A stretch of DNA of 64,000 nucleotides, from assembly GCA_018713605.1 (NCBI GenBank), contig DVOM01000011.1:22666-86665 (forward strand), given 5' to 3'. Position numbers and translations under genes: made by a program. This DNA is from Scatacola_A faecigallinarum (lineage in GTDB: Bacteria > Pseudomonadota > Alphaproteobacteria > RF32 > CAG-239). Under the pieces are notes generated by a model that was not told the origin of the DNA, ran no database searches, and saw only the letters and a program-made list of their open reading frames with translations. Of this stretch, positions 63,353 to 64,000 are shown piece after piece; position 1 is the stretch's first letter; each line of letters starts with the position of its first letter.

Positions 63353-64000
63353 TCAATGTCTCAGTCCTGCATCCGGATTAAAGCATTGCATGCACTGATA
63401 GCCATTGGGATTTTGTGCCGCAGTACAACATTTTGTACAAATGCTTCCGGCTTCCGTTCTGGTTGACTTAAATCCGTAACTGCAGCTGCATCCGTCAGAT
63501 TTGCTGTAACCGACCGGACAGCTATCATTAAGCTTTAGACAAGAATTTCCTGACTTTTTATATCCAGAGTTACAAGACCAGGAGCTGATTTTGGAGGGAC
63601 AATCGGAGTAATAAGAACAGCTTGCATTGCTCGGACAGCTTGAAATAACTGCCGTTCGGTTGTCACAGGGGTCATTTTTAATGCACGAGCTTCCTGATTG
63701 TGTATATCCGGAATTGCAAGACCAGCTGCTGATTTTGGACGAACAATCGGAGTAATAAGAACAACTGGCGTTACTCGGACAAGAGGAAATAGCCGCCGTT
63801 CTGTTCCGGCAGTTGTCGCCGTAAGCGGTCTGGCATTTTGACGAACAGTCGCTGTAATAGCTTTCGCAGCCGTAAGGCGTCGATACGGTGGTACGGTTGA
63901 TACAGTTGTCGGCGGCGGCAACTTCACATTTGGAAGGACAGTCGTCCCAGTATTTTTCGCAGTAATAGGGAACGTTCACGCTTTCCCGGATATGGCAGTT
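63353..64000 (-). CDS. Secreted cysteine-rich repeat protein 3 (partial, N-terminus off the window)
   Basis: 215 C-terminal residues; open to the right edge. The upstream part (63800-64000) repeats the module of Cys-rich protein 1 almost base for base (STPYGCESYYSDCSSKC, TAYGDNCRNRTA). Two further near-identical internal units follow (RTAVISSCPSNASCSYYSDC then SSWSCNSGY). It ends with a CTKCC-rich tail different from protein 1. Likely exported, as its relatives are; no signal peptide is visible because the start lies outside. Confidence 0.8.
   Translation of the reverse strand, partial: NCHIRESVNVPYYCEKYWDDCPSKCEVAAADNCINRTTVSTPYGCESYYSDCSSKCQTAYGDNCRNRTAAISSCPSNASCSYYSDCSSKISSWSCNSGYTQSGSSCIKNDPCDNRTAVISSCPSNASCSYYSDCPSKISSWSCNSGYKKSGNSCLKLNDSCPVGYSKSDGCSCSYGFKSTRTEAGSICTKCCTAAQNPNGYQCMQCFNPDAGLRH

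Overview
The window reads as chromosome of an anaerobic or microaerophilic alphaproteobacterium, probably one of the uncultured gut or sediment lineages. That placement is inference. It rests on an alphaproteobacterial-style family 4 uracil-DNA glycosylase, an alphaproteobacterial-type elongator tRNA-Met, a CckA-like hybrid kinase, palindromic intergenic repeats like those of Rickettsia-type alphaproteobacteria, and an [FeFe]-hydrogenase-type H2 sensor that implies anaerobic life. MotA/MotB imply motility.

Layout. 1-7063: a putative H2-sensing operon (thioredoxin-like ferredoxin, HydS-type sensory hydrogenase with PAS domain, SpoIIE/PP2C phosphatase) faces a hybrid histidine kinase and two tandem degenerate GGDEF-EAL-like proteins. 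7095-10680: two secreted cysteine-rich repeat proteins with near-identical promoters and related leaders; a third copy runs off the right edge (63353-64000). 11031-17120: TPR lipoprotein, uracil-DNA glycosylase, two exported unknowns and a Slt-type lytic transglycosylase. 17120-18540: palindromic repeats and AT-rich small membrane proteins. 18515-23252: an unknown cytoplasmic protein, a FAD-dependent dehydrogenase, UDP-sugar dehydrogenase and epimerase. 23293-25319: an isolated T7-type tail-fibre module with its own promoter and two leader terminators. 25579-31216: SIMPL protein, NagA/NagB amino-sugar catabolism, a DUF616 glycosyltransferase-like protein, an acyltransferase, a peptidase and a MazG-like enzyme. 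31347-34096: an AlgJ-like/MBOAT acetylation pair. 34145-35725: MsrAB and an HD hydrolase. 35950-39027: a compact SNF2-like helicase / IbrA-like / IbrB-like cassette, the strongest candidate for an under-described system. 39123-47514: ion permease, then a dTDP-rhamnose operon (rfbACD...B) with a second MBOAT and two AlgJ-like genes embedded. 47613-54427: TIM-barrel protein, TerC, DUF3750, MotAB, two OB-fold stress proteins, an ArsC/Spx-like protein, a ROK kinase. 54523-55392: tRNA-Met with a duplicated 3' end plus terminator and a small HTH gene. 55421-64000: thioredoxin-like lipoprotein, nucleotidyltransferase, UvrD/PcrA helicase, a TPR-MoxR-DUF58-TPR run, and the third cysteine-rich gene.

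Together the genes emphasise surface chemistry (activated sugars, O-acetylation, secreted Cys-rich proteins), environmental sensing (H2, c-di-GMP-like domains, two-component signalling) and several small horizontally acquired modules. No CRISPR array, rRNA, integrase or transposase was found.
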